Source of the DNA: Hymenobacter jeollabukensis
GTDB taxonomy: Bacteria; Bacteroidota; Bacteroidia; Cytophagales; Hymenobacteraceae
NCBI RefSeq assembly: GCF_005771675.1
Contig: NZ_VAJM01000011.1
Location: 62,001 to 126,000 of the forward strand
Length of the DNA: 64,000 nucleotides
Direction of reading: 5' to 3'
Below the pieces are notes generated by a model that had not been told where the DNA came from, did no database searches, and saw nothing but the letters and a program-made list of their open reading frames with translations. This document shows, piece after piece, positions 22,423-30,328 of this stretch. Made by a program: the position numbers and the translations under genes. Position 1 is the stretch's first letter. The number at the start of each line of letters is the position of its first letter.

Positions 22423-24321
22423 TTAGTTGGCGCCAGAACCTTTGGCCGCCGAACCCGTGGCCGCATCCGGTGCCGACGTCTTCAACGACTTCACATAGAA
22501 CACCGCCAGCTTCTCCGACTCCCCCGCGCGGGGCAAATCGTAGGCCTGGTCGGCGGGCGTATCGGGCGTGGGGAAGTGGCGGGCGGGGCCGGTGCGCAGC
22601 ATCACCCGCTCGAAGGAGGCCACCGGGGCGAAGAAGATGAAGGTGCTGTTCTTGCCCCCGTTCACCGATACCGTGCAGGTGCGGTTGGGCGCATCCAGGG
22701 TCACTTTCAGGTCGAGCTGCTGGCCGGCCTGGTACTTGGTCACTCCTTTGAAGCGGGCCCCGGCCTTGTAGCTGAGCGTGCCGGTGGAGTCGAACGAAAG
22801 CTGCACAGCGGGCTGACCCTTGGCATCCTGAAACTCGATTTGCAGAAGGCCGTGGTCGTTCTGGGCGGGCACTACCGACAGCTCGGCCGTCAGCTGCTTG
22901 CTTTCGGGGATGATGCGCTCGGCCTTGCCGTAGTCGAAGCGGTCCGAATCCTTGAACACCAGGCCCTTCGAGCCGTCGGGCAGCGGGCCGATTTCCACCG
23001 GGGCCTGCACCAAGCTGTAGGTATTCCACTGGTCGAGCTCCTGCCCGGCGGGCAGCCGGGCGAAAACCTCGTTGGCATGGCTGCTGGCCGTGGCGCGGAT
23101 GGGCACCGGCACCGAGGCAATCCAGAGGTCCTCCTTGTTCACGCTGTAGCTCACCCACATTTTCTTGTCGGGCGGCACCCCGTCGCCTTCCTGGATGCCG
23201 CGCACGTACTGCGGGCCGTAGCTTTTGTAGTTGCCGCCGTAGCGCATGGGCGTGATTTCGCCGTGTACCAGCCAGAGGTCGGTGTAGTCGAGGCCGTTTT
23301 GCGACGTGGAAACAGCCAGTGGCCAGCGGAACTCCGAGGGATTATACACGGTAGCATAATGGCCGTCGGCGGTGCGCTGCCCCCAGATTTTGGCGTTGCT
23401 GTTGACGAAGTGCGGGGCGCGGATGACCGGGTTGGGCCAGGTCCGGCCGCCGTCGGGGCTGATGGTGGTCAGCGCGTGCTTCCAAAGGCCCACCACCCGG
23501 CCGTCGGGCAGGTGGTAGTAGCTGAAGGCCTTGTAGTCCTTGTGAATCGGAATGAGCGGGTCGTCCTTGTCCTGTTCCTCCACCATCTGCTGCATCATCA
23601 GCGGGTTGCTCAGGATTTCCTCGCAGGCCGCCACGAAGCCCTTGTCCTTGCTCTTGGTGTAGAAGGGGTAAGCGGATTTCGACTGGTCCCAGGTCTTGTT
23701 GTGGCGCAGGAAGTAAATCGGCCCGAACTTGCCGCCCGGCAGCACCTCGCGCACCACCCGCCCGATGCCCTGCCCGTCGTTCGGGTCGTCCTTGGCGTCG
23801 AGGGCCACGCCGTAGTAGCCCAGGGTCAGCAGGCGGTTCTTTTTCGACACGTAGAAGCCGATGCGCTGGTGCATCACGGCCTCCAGGTTCCGGGCCACTT
23901 TGCCGGGCTGGTCGGGCTTGGTGAAGCCGTCGGGCACCTTGTAGGGCGGGAAAATCACTGTGGGGTTCGACCAGATGTAGCCGTCCTTGGAGGTCAGCAG
24001 CAGGGTGCGGCCGGGCGGAATATGCTCCCCGGCGGGGTTGCTCAGGTACTGGTAGTAGAACTGTCCCTGCCAGTAGGCCAGCATGGGCGCGTGGTTGTAG
24101 GTCCACCCTTCCCCGTTGGCCGCGCTGGGCTGCTCCCGATTCGCCCGCAGCACCTGCCGGGCGTGGGTGCCGATGGCCGGGCGCAGCTGCCCGTGGTGGT
24201 AGTCCACGTTGCTGAGCGTGGTGCCGGTGTAGCGGATGGTTTCCGGCGCCGTCTGGGCCTGGGCCGAAACGCCGCCCAGCGTCGCCGCGGCTGCTACCCA
24301 AATTCCTATCTGCTTGCTCAT
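22423..24321 (-). CDS. Exported sialidase-fold protein with C-terminal concanavalin-like domain
   Basis: 632 residues from MSKQIGIWVAAAATLGGVSA. The body shows propeller features: TLLLTSKDGYIWSNPTVIFP, TTISPDGGRTWPNP and VSTSQNGLDYTDLW. The last 150 residues (LLQIEFQDAKGQPAVQLSFD, TCTVSVNGGKN) form a lectin/LamG-like beta sandwich. Overall it resembles exo-alpha-sialidase-like proteins of about 630 residues from pectin loci; I cannot assign a CAZy family. The start is decided by a 4-base ATGA overlap with the stop of the upstream GH43 gene (24318-24321), so the two are translationally coupled and probably act together. The frame is open to 24531 but the extension lies inside the GH43 gene. 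Confidence 0.78.
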   Translation of the reverse strand: MSKQIGIWVAAAATLGGVSAQAQTAPETIRYTGTTLSNVDYHHGQLRPAIGTHARQVLRANREQPSAANGEGWTYNHAPMLAYWQGQFYYQYLSNPAGEHIPPGRTLLLTSKDGYIWSNPTVIFPPYKVPDGFTKPDQPGKVARNLEAVMHQRIGFYVSKKNRLLTLGYYGVALDAKDDPNDGQGIGRVVREVLPGGKFGPIYFLRHNKTWDQSKSAYPFYTKSKDKGFVAACEEILSNPLMMQQMVEEQDKDDPLIPIHKDYKAFSYYHLPDGRVVGLWKHALTTISPDGGRTWPNPVIRAPHFVNSNAKIWGQRTADGHYATVYNPSEFRWPLAVSTSQNGLDYTDLWLVHGEITPMRYGGNYKSYGPQYVRGIQEGDGVPPDKKMWVSYSVNKEDLWIASVPVPIRATASSHANEVFARLPAGQELDQWNTYSLVQAPVEIGPLPDGSKGLVFKDSDRFDYGKAERIIPESKQLTAELSVVPAQNDHGLLQIEFQDAKGQPAVQLSFDSTGTLSYKAGARFKGVTKYQAGQQLDLKVTLDAPNRTCTVSVNGGKNSTFIFFAPVASFERVMLRTGPARHFPTPDTPADQAYDLPRAGESEKLAVFYVKSLKTSAPDAATGSAAKGSGAN

Positions 24322-25283
24322 GGATTTCCGCTCGTGGTAGTCGTTGCAGGTGCCGTCGGGGCGCTGCGCAACAGGTTTTTCAACGTCCGGCGCGGCGCCA
24401 TGAACACGGTGCCGTGCTTGTGCCCCTGCGGCACGCTGGTTTGGGCCGACACGTCGGTGAACGTCTTGAAATCGGCCGTTTTCATCACGCCGAAGCGCTT
24501 TTCTTTGTAAGCGTCGTAGTAGATCAGCCACTGCTTATCCGGCAGCGCCAGCACGCTCGGGCCCTCGGTGAAGTTGCCGGTGAAAGGCTCCGATACGTTC
24601 GGAAACGGTCCCAGCGCCGAGGGTCCAAACGCCACCTTGATGTTGCGCATGGGCCGGGTATTGTCTTTCACCACCAGCACGTAATCCTGCGGCCCACGCG
24701 GCACCACCACCGCGTCGATGGCGCTCCAGCCCGGATCGAGGAAGAGCTTGGCGGGCGTGAAGGACTGGAAGTCCTTAGTCGTGGTGTAGTAGAGCCGGTG
24801 GTTGTTGTCCTCATCCTCGATGCCCCGCGGGAAGCGCAGCGGGATGGTACTGGCCCACACGATGAGGTACTGCTGGGTCGGGGCGTCGTAGAAGATTTCC
24901 GGCGCCCACACGTTCACGGTCGTGGGCTCGTGGCCCATCACGTCGATAAAGCGCTGCGCCGACCAATGCACCAAGTCCTTCGAGGAGGCGTAGCCGAAGC
25001 CCTTGTCACCCTTCCAGCCGCAGGTCCAGACGAGGTGGTACGTCCCATCCGGCCCGCGGGCAATGCTTGGGTCGCGCATAATCTTGCTCGGCCCCACCTG
25101 CGGCTGCAGGAAGATGCGGTTCAGGTCCTGCCACTTATACCCGTCGTAGCTGTAGAGCAGGCGCAGCCCTTCATTGGCCGGCTCGTGAAACGACGTGAAC
25201 ATGTACACGTCGCGCCCACAAGCTGTAAGCAGCGCGGCCCCGAGCAGCGGGGCGAGGAAGCGGACGGCTTTGGTGTTGAGCAT
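24318..25283 (-). CDS. GH43-type five-bladed propeller lipoprotein
   Basis: 321 residues from MLNTKAVRFLAPLLGAALLT with lipobox LLTAC, so it is a lipoprotein. The GH43 acidic triad is visible: MRDPSIARGPDGTYHLVWT (catalytic-base Asp), VWAPEIFYD (pKa modulator region) and FTEGPSVLALPDK (general-acid Glu). Such enzymes remove arabinofuranose, galactose or xylose. The small size means it has no extra binding domain. An earlier ATG at 25322 would add residues encoded by repeat family A and is rejected. It overlaps the sialidase-fold gene by four bases, and a near-perfect palindrome lies immediately upstream. Confidence 0.85.
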   Translation of the reverse strand: MLNTKAVRFLAPLLGAALLTACGRDVYMFTSFHEPANEGLRLLYSYDGYKWQDLNRIFLQPQVGPSKIMRDPSIARGPDGTYHLVWTCGWKGDKGFGYASSKDLVHWSAQRFIDVMGHEPTTVNVWAPEIFYDAPTQQYLIVWASTIPLRFPRGIEDEDNNHRLYYTTTKDFQSFTPAKLFLDPGWSAIDAVVVPRGPQDYVLVVKDNTRPMRNIKVAFGPSALGPFPNVSEPFTGNFTEGPSVLALPDKQWLIYYDAYKEKRFGVMKTADFKTFTDVSAQTSVPQGHKHGTVFMAPRRTLKNLLRSAPTAPATTTTSGNP

Positions 25284-25293
25284 GGGAGCTTTT

Positions 25294-25415
25294 AGAACGT
25301 CATGTCGAGCTTGTCGAGACATCTCGCGTGCTGACGTCTGATACTATTCTATTCGTTGATTTTACTCTCGAACGTCAGCACGCGAGATGTCTCGACAAGC
25401 TCGACATGACGTTCT
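25294..25415. repeat. Palindromic repeat family A, copy 4 (perfect 44-bp arms)
   Basis: Bases 25294-25337 (AGAACGTCATGTCGAGCTTG...) and 25372-25415 are perfect reverse complements over 44 bp around a 34-bp centre. It is the best preserved copy of this family here. It starts 10 bases upstream of the GH43 start codon and ends 18 bases before the stop of the GH140 gene. Confidence 0.95.
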
Positions 25416-25433
25416 TCTTTTCCGTTGCTGTGG

Positions 25434-26900
25434 CTACACCCCGTCCAGCACCAGCACCCAGTCGTTGCCGTTTTTCGGCTCGCCGGGGGCGTTGAATTCC
25501 TGCGTGCCCTTGTTCGGAAAGGTGCCGATGGCGGTGGTTTTCCCGTCGCGCGGGCTGAACCACGACGCCTTGACCTTGCTGCCGCCGATTTTGCCCAGGT
25601 TCACCTTGATGTTGCGGCCGGTGTAGGTGTATACAAAGGCGTAGCTTTTGCCCCGCGTGGCCAGCAGCCGCTCGTACTTCTCCCCTTCCCCGCCAGCAAT
25701 GATGGACTGATCCGGCACCCGCTCGAAGTAGGGCCGCGACAACATCAGCTGCTTGAGGTACTGCATCTGCGCGGCACCCGGCGCGTTCAGGGCCGACGAC
25801 CACAGCTCCGACGAGCCGTAGGCACTGCCTTTGTCGAAGGCGCTGTGCATCTGCATCACCGAGTTCTGCCCGTAGGTGTAGCCGAAAGCCCCCGCGAAAA
25901 CCGACCAGTAGCCGTAGCGGCGCACGTCGGCGTCGGTCCAGCGGGGCTGGGTGATGTCGTGCAAACCCTGCGGAATGCCCTCGTACGACGGCTCCCCGTC
26001 GAGGCTGGGCTTGGCGGGCTTCAGGGCCTGGTCGACCTGCTGGTAGCGCCAGTTGTCCTCGCCGTAGTGCTTCTGCTCGTTGCGCGAGGTATCCTGGGCG
26101 TAGCGCCGGTGCCCCGACTGGTACATGTTGAAATCCAACCACTTCGCGTTATGAAACCAGTCCGACGACTGCGTGCGCCCCCGCGGGTGGTAGGTCACCA
26201 GATGGTTCGGGTCGACGGCTTTCAGCGTGCTGCCAATGGTATTCCAGACCTTCAGCGAGTCGGAGCCGGCAATGTCGCCACCGTTCAGCCAGATGATGTT
26301 CGGGCGGTTCCGGTAGCGCTCCGCCAGGAAAGTGGCGTAGGCTTTGGCTTGTACCTGGTTGACTTTGCCGCCCTTCACGTTGGTGCCCCATACCGGCACC
26401 AGGCCCATGTACAGGCCCTTTTTGGCCGCCAGATCCACGATGTAGTCGACGTGGTCCCAGAAGTCGTACTGGGCCGGGTCGGCGGGCGAGTTGCCCTTGG
26501 TGACGAGCGGCGTGGCCACGTTGCCGTGCACCAGGGCGGAGTCGCCGTACACGTTCACGGCGGGTACCTGGTGCAGCACCATCACCTGGATGACGTTGAA
26601 GCCCTTTTTGCGGCGGTCTTCGAGGTAGGTTTCAGCTTCTTCGCGCTTGAGCTTGTTGAATAAGAGCCAGCCGGTGTCCCCCAGCCAGAAGAAGGGCTTG
26701 CCGGCCTCCGTCTGCAGGTAACGGCCGTTGCTGGCGACCTTGAGCTTGCCCAGCGGCTCCGAAGGCGCGGCGGCTAGGGTTAGAGCTGAGACAGTTAGAA
26801 CTGAGAGCTTAGAAAGCCAACGATTCACCTTACGGGCCGGCCGCTGCTTCGCCAGCTTGCGCCACATTTGCTCCCCGCCGGGTTTGTTCTTTTGGGTCAT
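25434..26900 (-). CDS. GH140 apiosidase-like enzyme (DUF4038)
   Basis: 488 residues. LQTEAGKPFFWLGDTGWLLF opens the TIM barrel, NIIWLNGGDIAG contains D209 and PSLDGEPSYEGIP contains E303, the expected catalytic acids of GH140/DUF4038. The founding GH140 activity is release of apiose-linked side chains from rhamnogalacturonan II, the strongest single clue to the substrate of this locus. The last 90 residues (YTYTGRNIKVNLG, WFSPRDGK) are the usual C-terminal beta domain. Signal peptide is WLSKLSVLTVSALTLAAAP after a long basic n-region; ATG at 26867 (MWRKLAKQRP) is an alternative start. The hydrophobic core is encoded by a CTCTCAGTTCTAA-type repeat that recurs, inverted, just upstream of the gene. 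Confidence 0.9.
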   Translation of the reverse strand: MTQKNKPGGEQMWRKLAKQRPARKVNRWLSKLSVLTVSALTLAAAPSEPLGKLKVASNGRYLQTEAGKPFFWLGDTGWLLFNKLKREEAETYLEDRRKKGFNVIQVMVLHQVPAVNVYGDSALVHGNVATPLVTKGNSPADPAQYDFWDHVDYIVDLAAKKGLYMGLVPVWGTNVKGGKVNQVQAKAYATFLAERYRNRPNIIWLNGGDIAGSDSLKVWNTIGSTLKAVDPNHLVTYHPRGRTQSSDWFHNAKWLDFNMYQSGHRRYAQDTSRNEQKHYGEDNWRYQQVDQALKPAKPSLDGEPSYEGIPQGLHDITQPRWTDADVRRYGYWSVFAGAFGYTYGQNSVMQMHSAFDKGSAYGSSELWSSALNAPGAAQMQYLKQLMLSRPYFERVPDQSIIAGGEGEKYERLLATRGKSYAFVYTYTGRNIKVNLGKIGGSKVKASWFSPRDGKTTAIGTFPNKGTQEFNAPGEPKNGNDWVLVLDGV

Positions 26901-26958
26901 TCGATTCTGGTTTCTGTTCTTCTAAGTTCTAGGCTCTCAGTTCTCACTTCTAAGTTCT
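26776..26958. repeat. Low-complexity inverted repeats (TCTAAGTTCTAGGCTCTCAG type)
   Basis: The plus strand at 26919-26958 reads TTCTAAGTTCTAGGCTCTCA then GTTCTCACTTCTAAGTTCTA. The minus strand at about 26776-26815 reads TTTCTAAGCTCTCAGTTCTA then ACTGTCTCAGCTCTAACC. The two blocks are related inverted copies: one lies in the intergenic region, the other codes for the GH140 signal peptide core. Confidence 0.7.
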
Positions 26959-26968
26959 ACATCAAGCT

Positions 26969-29900
26969 CTACCCTTTATCCACCCACAGGATGGCGGGGG
27001 CGGCCTGGGGGTTTTTGAGGTCGAGCACCTGCCCGCCCTTCACTTTCTGGGCCTTGCCGAGCAGGTGCCCGTCCTTGGCATCGAGCCACTGCACGCGGAA
27101 GGCGCCAGATTCCTGGCGGAGGTCGAGTTGGGTGGCGGCCGTCGGCTCGCAGTAGCGGATGTAGCCCTGGCCAGGATTCACTAGCTGCCACTGTTTCGCC
27201 ACGGCGGCGGCTTGCTCGGCGGGCTTCATGCGGGCCACGGCGGCCAGGAATTCCTGGCTGGGCACGGCCGGCACGTCGGGCAAAGAGCCGCCGGCCAGCA
27301 GCACGGCCCAGCCGAATTTATCGGCCCCGTCGCCGGAGTAGAGGACGGCTTTGTCGGGAAACTGCTGGCGGTACTCGCGCACGGCCCGGTACACCTGCTC
27401 AAACGACGAGGCCTTGGGCTTCAGCAGGCGGGCGTGCTGGCGCGGGGCCAGGTTCTGCCCGCCCGCCGGGGCGTAAGCCGCGCCGTCGGCCTGGTAGTGC
27501 CAGTAGCGGATGTCGATGATGTCGACCACGGCGGCGCGGGCGGGGTCGGCCAGGATGGCGTCCTGCACGTCCTTGGTCGTGCTCAAGCCAATCAGCACGT
27601 TTTTGCCCGTCTCCTGCTCCCACTCTTTAATCGTGTCGAGCCAGAACTGCACGAAGGGCAGCGGGCCGGTAAACTCCTCCCCGATCAGCTGAATGACGCC
27701 GCTGTTGTCGGTGAAGTTATTGAGGCACTGGCGGATGTAGGCGCGGTGCAGGGCGCGGCGCGCGGGGTGCGTCACGTCATAGAACTGCTCGGCCATGAAG
27801 ATGCGCTTGTCGCCGGCGTAGTTGGGCGGCTCGGGGAAACCGGTGTTGTTCACGTTGTTGGCCGGGCGCCAGGGAAAGTCGGCGTAGTGCGCGCCGGCTT
27901 CGATGATGTTGTGCTGGAAGTAGTTCTGATGCACCAGCACGAGGCCCTTCTGGTCAGCCAGCTGGGCAAACTCGCGCAGGCGGCCCCAGTACCAGGGGTT
28001 GTACTTGGTCAGGTCGTACTTGCTCAGCCCGTCGTAGCCCGCGCCCTGCCCGCTGCGGGCGAAGGGCAGCTCGTAGAAGGGCGGCCACACGTCGCCGTCC
28101 ATGCGCCGCACCCGCTCGTGGTCGTCGCGGCGCCGCTCGTACCAGAGGGCGTAGTTCTGCTCCATCCCGATCTGGTGGCGGGCCTGCATCGAATCGGTCA
28201 GGGCCGTGAGGTCGTCGGTGTAGCCGCGGCCGGTGCGGCCGGGCACGTAGCGGGTAATGGCGGGCTTGGCCTGGCCGATGCCGTAGGGCCGCGAGGAGCC
28301 GTTCCACCACGGCACCGAGCCCCGGCTGCCGGTCTGCACCACGCTGCCACGCACCAGCACGCCGTTCTGCACCCGCAGCGGCGCCAGCGTCGGCGCGGGT
28401 GCCGGAGCCTTGATTTTCAGCTGATCCAAACCCTTGGCGCCGTTCGTGGAAGTTGAAATCGGCTGGCGCTGCGGGGCCTGCCGGATCCAATCAATCAGCT
28501 GCGGGGCGGGCTGCTTGGCCTGGGCCGTCAGCTCCTGGGCCACGGCGACGCTGGGGCTGCTGGAGGCTTCGGTGGGCAAGGCCAACAGCTGCGGCTGCAC
28601 GGCGGTTTTGCCACCCAGGCGCTCCGCCAGCTGGGCATAAAACAGGCTGCGCGGGTTGATGCTGTTGTTGGACTCACCCCAATACCCGTCGCCCTGAAAC
28701 TGCGCCCAGGTGCCGAACGCCCAGTTCTGGGCGGTGGGCGGCTTGGGCAAATCGATGCGGGCGGCGGTGCTCTGGTAGACCACGCTGTTGGCGGCCGTCC
28801 AGCCCGCGCCCTGCCCGTCCTGCCCCCGATTGGCCAGGCTCAGCGCATTGCCATCGATGTTCACGAGGTCGAACAAGAGCCCCGAGGCCCAGCTGTCCAC
28901 GGCCCCGCTGAAGCCCAGCGACTCCCGGCTCTGGCACTGCACGAAGGCGTTCGGCCCGGCGGCGCAGAAGCCCGCGGCAAAGTCGTGGTAGCCCTGCTCG
29001 GAGTACAGGCGCTGAAACAGGGTCTGCTGCCCGGCGGTGAAGAACGCGTTGCGCCGCTGCCCGCCCACTTCCGACACCGGCGCCAGGCTCAGGCAGTCCT
29101 CCACCGTCACGCGCTTCGCCGACTCGAAGGCGGCCACCGCGGAACCGGCGAAGTGCTCAAACGCCACCTGCCGCACCCAGGCGTCAGCCACGTTTTCCAG
29201 GGTCACGCCCATCCAGCGGTGCGCCTCGTCCTTGGGGTTTTGCGCGTCGAAGGCGGAGCGGCAGCGCAGGTTTTCCACGCCCACCTGGCTGATGCGGCCC
29301 GCCCAGCGGTAGGGCTGCACGGTGCCGCTACCATACTGCGCCTCCAGCGCGGTAGTCAGCGGGGCATCCAGCGTCACCACGTCGCCCTGCACGCTCACCA
29401 CCTGCCGGTCCCAGGTCAGGTCGCGCTGGCCCGGCTTCCAGCCCAGGGCCGAAATGCCGCCGCCGAAGGTTTCGGTGCCCAGGGCCTGAATCCACTCCTT
29501 GGTGGAGGGCCGGCGCACCAGCACCATATCCCCCGCTTTCAGCCCGTGCCCGGCCAACTTGAGCTGATTGGCGCCGACGGGCACGTAGGCATCGGTCACG
29601 GCCACGGCCTTGTCGAGTTGCCGGTCGTCGCGGCCGATAATGCGGATGAGCGTCTGCCGGTCCAGGCCGCTGCCGAGCAGTACCGTTCCATCTTCGCCCA
29701 TGCCGCTACCGCGCAGCACCACGCCGGAAGCCCGGATCAGCAGGCCGCCGGCTACGTCGTAAGTGCCTTTTTCGAGCAGCACGGCGCCTCGCAGGCCGGT
29801 GGCTTTATCAGCGGGCAGGGCGGCCACGTAGTCCAGCGCGGCCTGAATGCGAGCAGTGGCGTCGCCTTGCTTCAGCGGCACCACCACGCGCACGGGCACC

Positions 29901-30151
29901 AGCGGAATGGCTTTTTCGCTGGCCGCGTAGCCGCAGGTGGAAAAGTCCGGCACGCGGTTGCCTTGCGCGTCGGCCACGTACACCAGCTGGTGGTCCTTGC
30001 CTTCCGACAGCGGCGGCAGGGGCCGCTCCACCTTGGGCTTCTGGGCGTAGACGGCCACCGGCCAGGGCGCGGCGCTCAAAGCCAGGCCCAGGGCCAGCCC
30101 GAGCAGACGCGGGTGAAAACGGAAAACCAAAGGGGAGGCGGGCGAGGTCAA
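26969..30151 (-). CDS. Two-module exported enzyme: beta-helix plus DUF6298-like barrel
   Basis: 1060 residues with a signal peptide (LLGLALGLALSAAPWPVAVY). Residues about 80-500 form a pectate-lyase-like beta helix (RGAVLLEKGTYDVAGGLLIR, GVTLENVADAWVRQVAFEHF). From about residue 620 (RYVPGRTGRGYTDDL) a different module begins, with MEQNYALWYERRRDDHERVR, GLVLVHQNYFQHNIIEAG, LIGEEFTGPLPFVQFWLDTI and WHYQADG, resembling a TIM barrel of the DUF6298 type. The Glu pair in IGEEFTG is a candidate catalytic acid (inference). A Pro/Ala-rich linker joins the two. Activity unknown; the combination suggests cleavage of two linkages in one pectic structure. Confidence 0.75.
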   Translation of the reverse strand: MTSPASPLVFRFHPRLLGLALGLALSAAPWPVAVYAQKPKVERPLPPLSEGKDHQLVYVADAQGNRVPDFSTCGYAASEKAIPLVPVRVVVPLKQGDATARIQAALDYVAALPADKATGLRGAVLLEKGTYDVAGGLLIRASGVVLRGSGMGEDGTVLLGSGLDRQTLIRIIGRDDRQLDKAVAVTDAYVPVGANQLKLAGHGLKAGDMVLVRRPSTKEWIQALGTETFGGGISALGWKPGQRDLTWDRQVVSVQGDVVTLDAPLTTALEAQYGSGTVQPYRWAGRISQVGVENLRCRSAFDAQNPKDEAHRWMGVTLENVADAWVRQVAFEHFAGSAVAAFESAKRVTVEDCLSLAPVSEVGGQRRNAFFTAGQQTLFQRLYSEQGYHDFAAGFCAAGPNAFVQCQSRESLGFSGAVDSWASGLLFDLVNIDGNALSLANRGQDGQGAGWTAANSVVYQSTAARIDLPKPPTAQNWAFGTWAQFQGDGYWGESNNSINPRSLFYAQLAERLGGKTAVQPQLLALPTEASSSPSVAVAQELTAQAKQPAPQLIDWIRQAPQRQPISTSTNGAKGLDQLKIKAPAPAPTLAPLRVQNGVLVRGSVVQTGSRGSVPWWNGSSRPYGIGQAKPAITRYVPGRTGRGYTDDLTALTDSMQARHQIGMEQNYALWYERRRDDHERVRRMDGDVWPPFYELPFARSGQGAGYDGLSKYDLTKYNPWYWGRLREFAQLADQKGLVLVHQNYFQHNIIEAGAHYADFPWRPANNVNNTGFPEPPNYAGDKRIFMAEQFYDVTHPARRALHRAYIRQCLNNFTDNSGVIQLIGEEFTGPLPFVQFWLDTIKEWEQETGKNVLIGLSTTKDVQDAILADPARAAVVDIIDIRYWHYQADGAAYAPAGGQNLAPRQHARLLKPKASSFEQVYRAVREYRQQFPDKAVLYSGDGADKFGWAVLLAGGSLPDVPAVPSQEFLAAVARMKPAEQAAAVAKQWQLVNPGQGYIRYCEPTAATQLDLRQESGAFRVQWLDAKDGHLLGKAQKVKGGQVLDLKNPQAAPAILWVDKG

Positions 30152-30187
30152 GAGCGAGGGGTGGTTTTAGCTGACGTTGAACGTCGA

Positions 30188-30325
30188 TGTAGCGCTGACT
30201 TTCTAGTCGGCGCCGGCGCGGCACACGCCGATGCGGGCCTGCGCAATTAGGCGACAACAGCACCAGCGGCGCGGTTCCGCATTGCGGCGTGCCGCCGCAG
30301 CGCCGACTAGAAAGTCAGCGCTACA
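30188..30325. repeat. Palindromic repeat family D, copy 2
   Basis: Arms begin TGTAGCGCTGACTTTCTAGT and close with the complementary ACTAGAAAGTCAGCGCTACA. It shares the outer TGTAGCGCTGA, the GGCGC step and the inner CGGTTCCGCAT with copy 1 at 11629-11774 but differs, symmetrically in both arms, at the next 10 or so bases. Confidence 0.92.
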
Positions 30326-30328
30326 CGC

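Noticed and set aside
20410-24510. Long plus-strand open frame (1,366 codons)
   Set aside because: It is antisense to the GH2, sialidase-fold and part of the GH43 genes, which have clear catalytic motifs; the product is low-complexity Val/Gly/His-rich.
25284-25322. Earlier start for the GH43 lipoprotein
   Set aside because: The added residues are encoded by palindromic repeat family A and would bury the lipoprotein signal.
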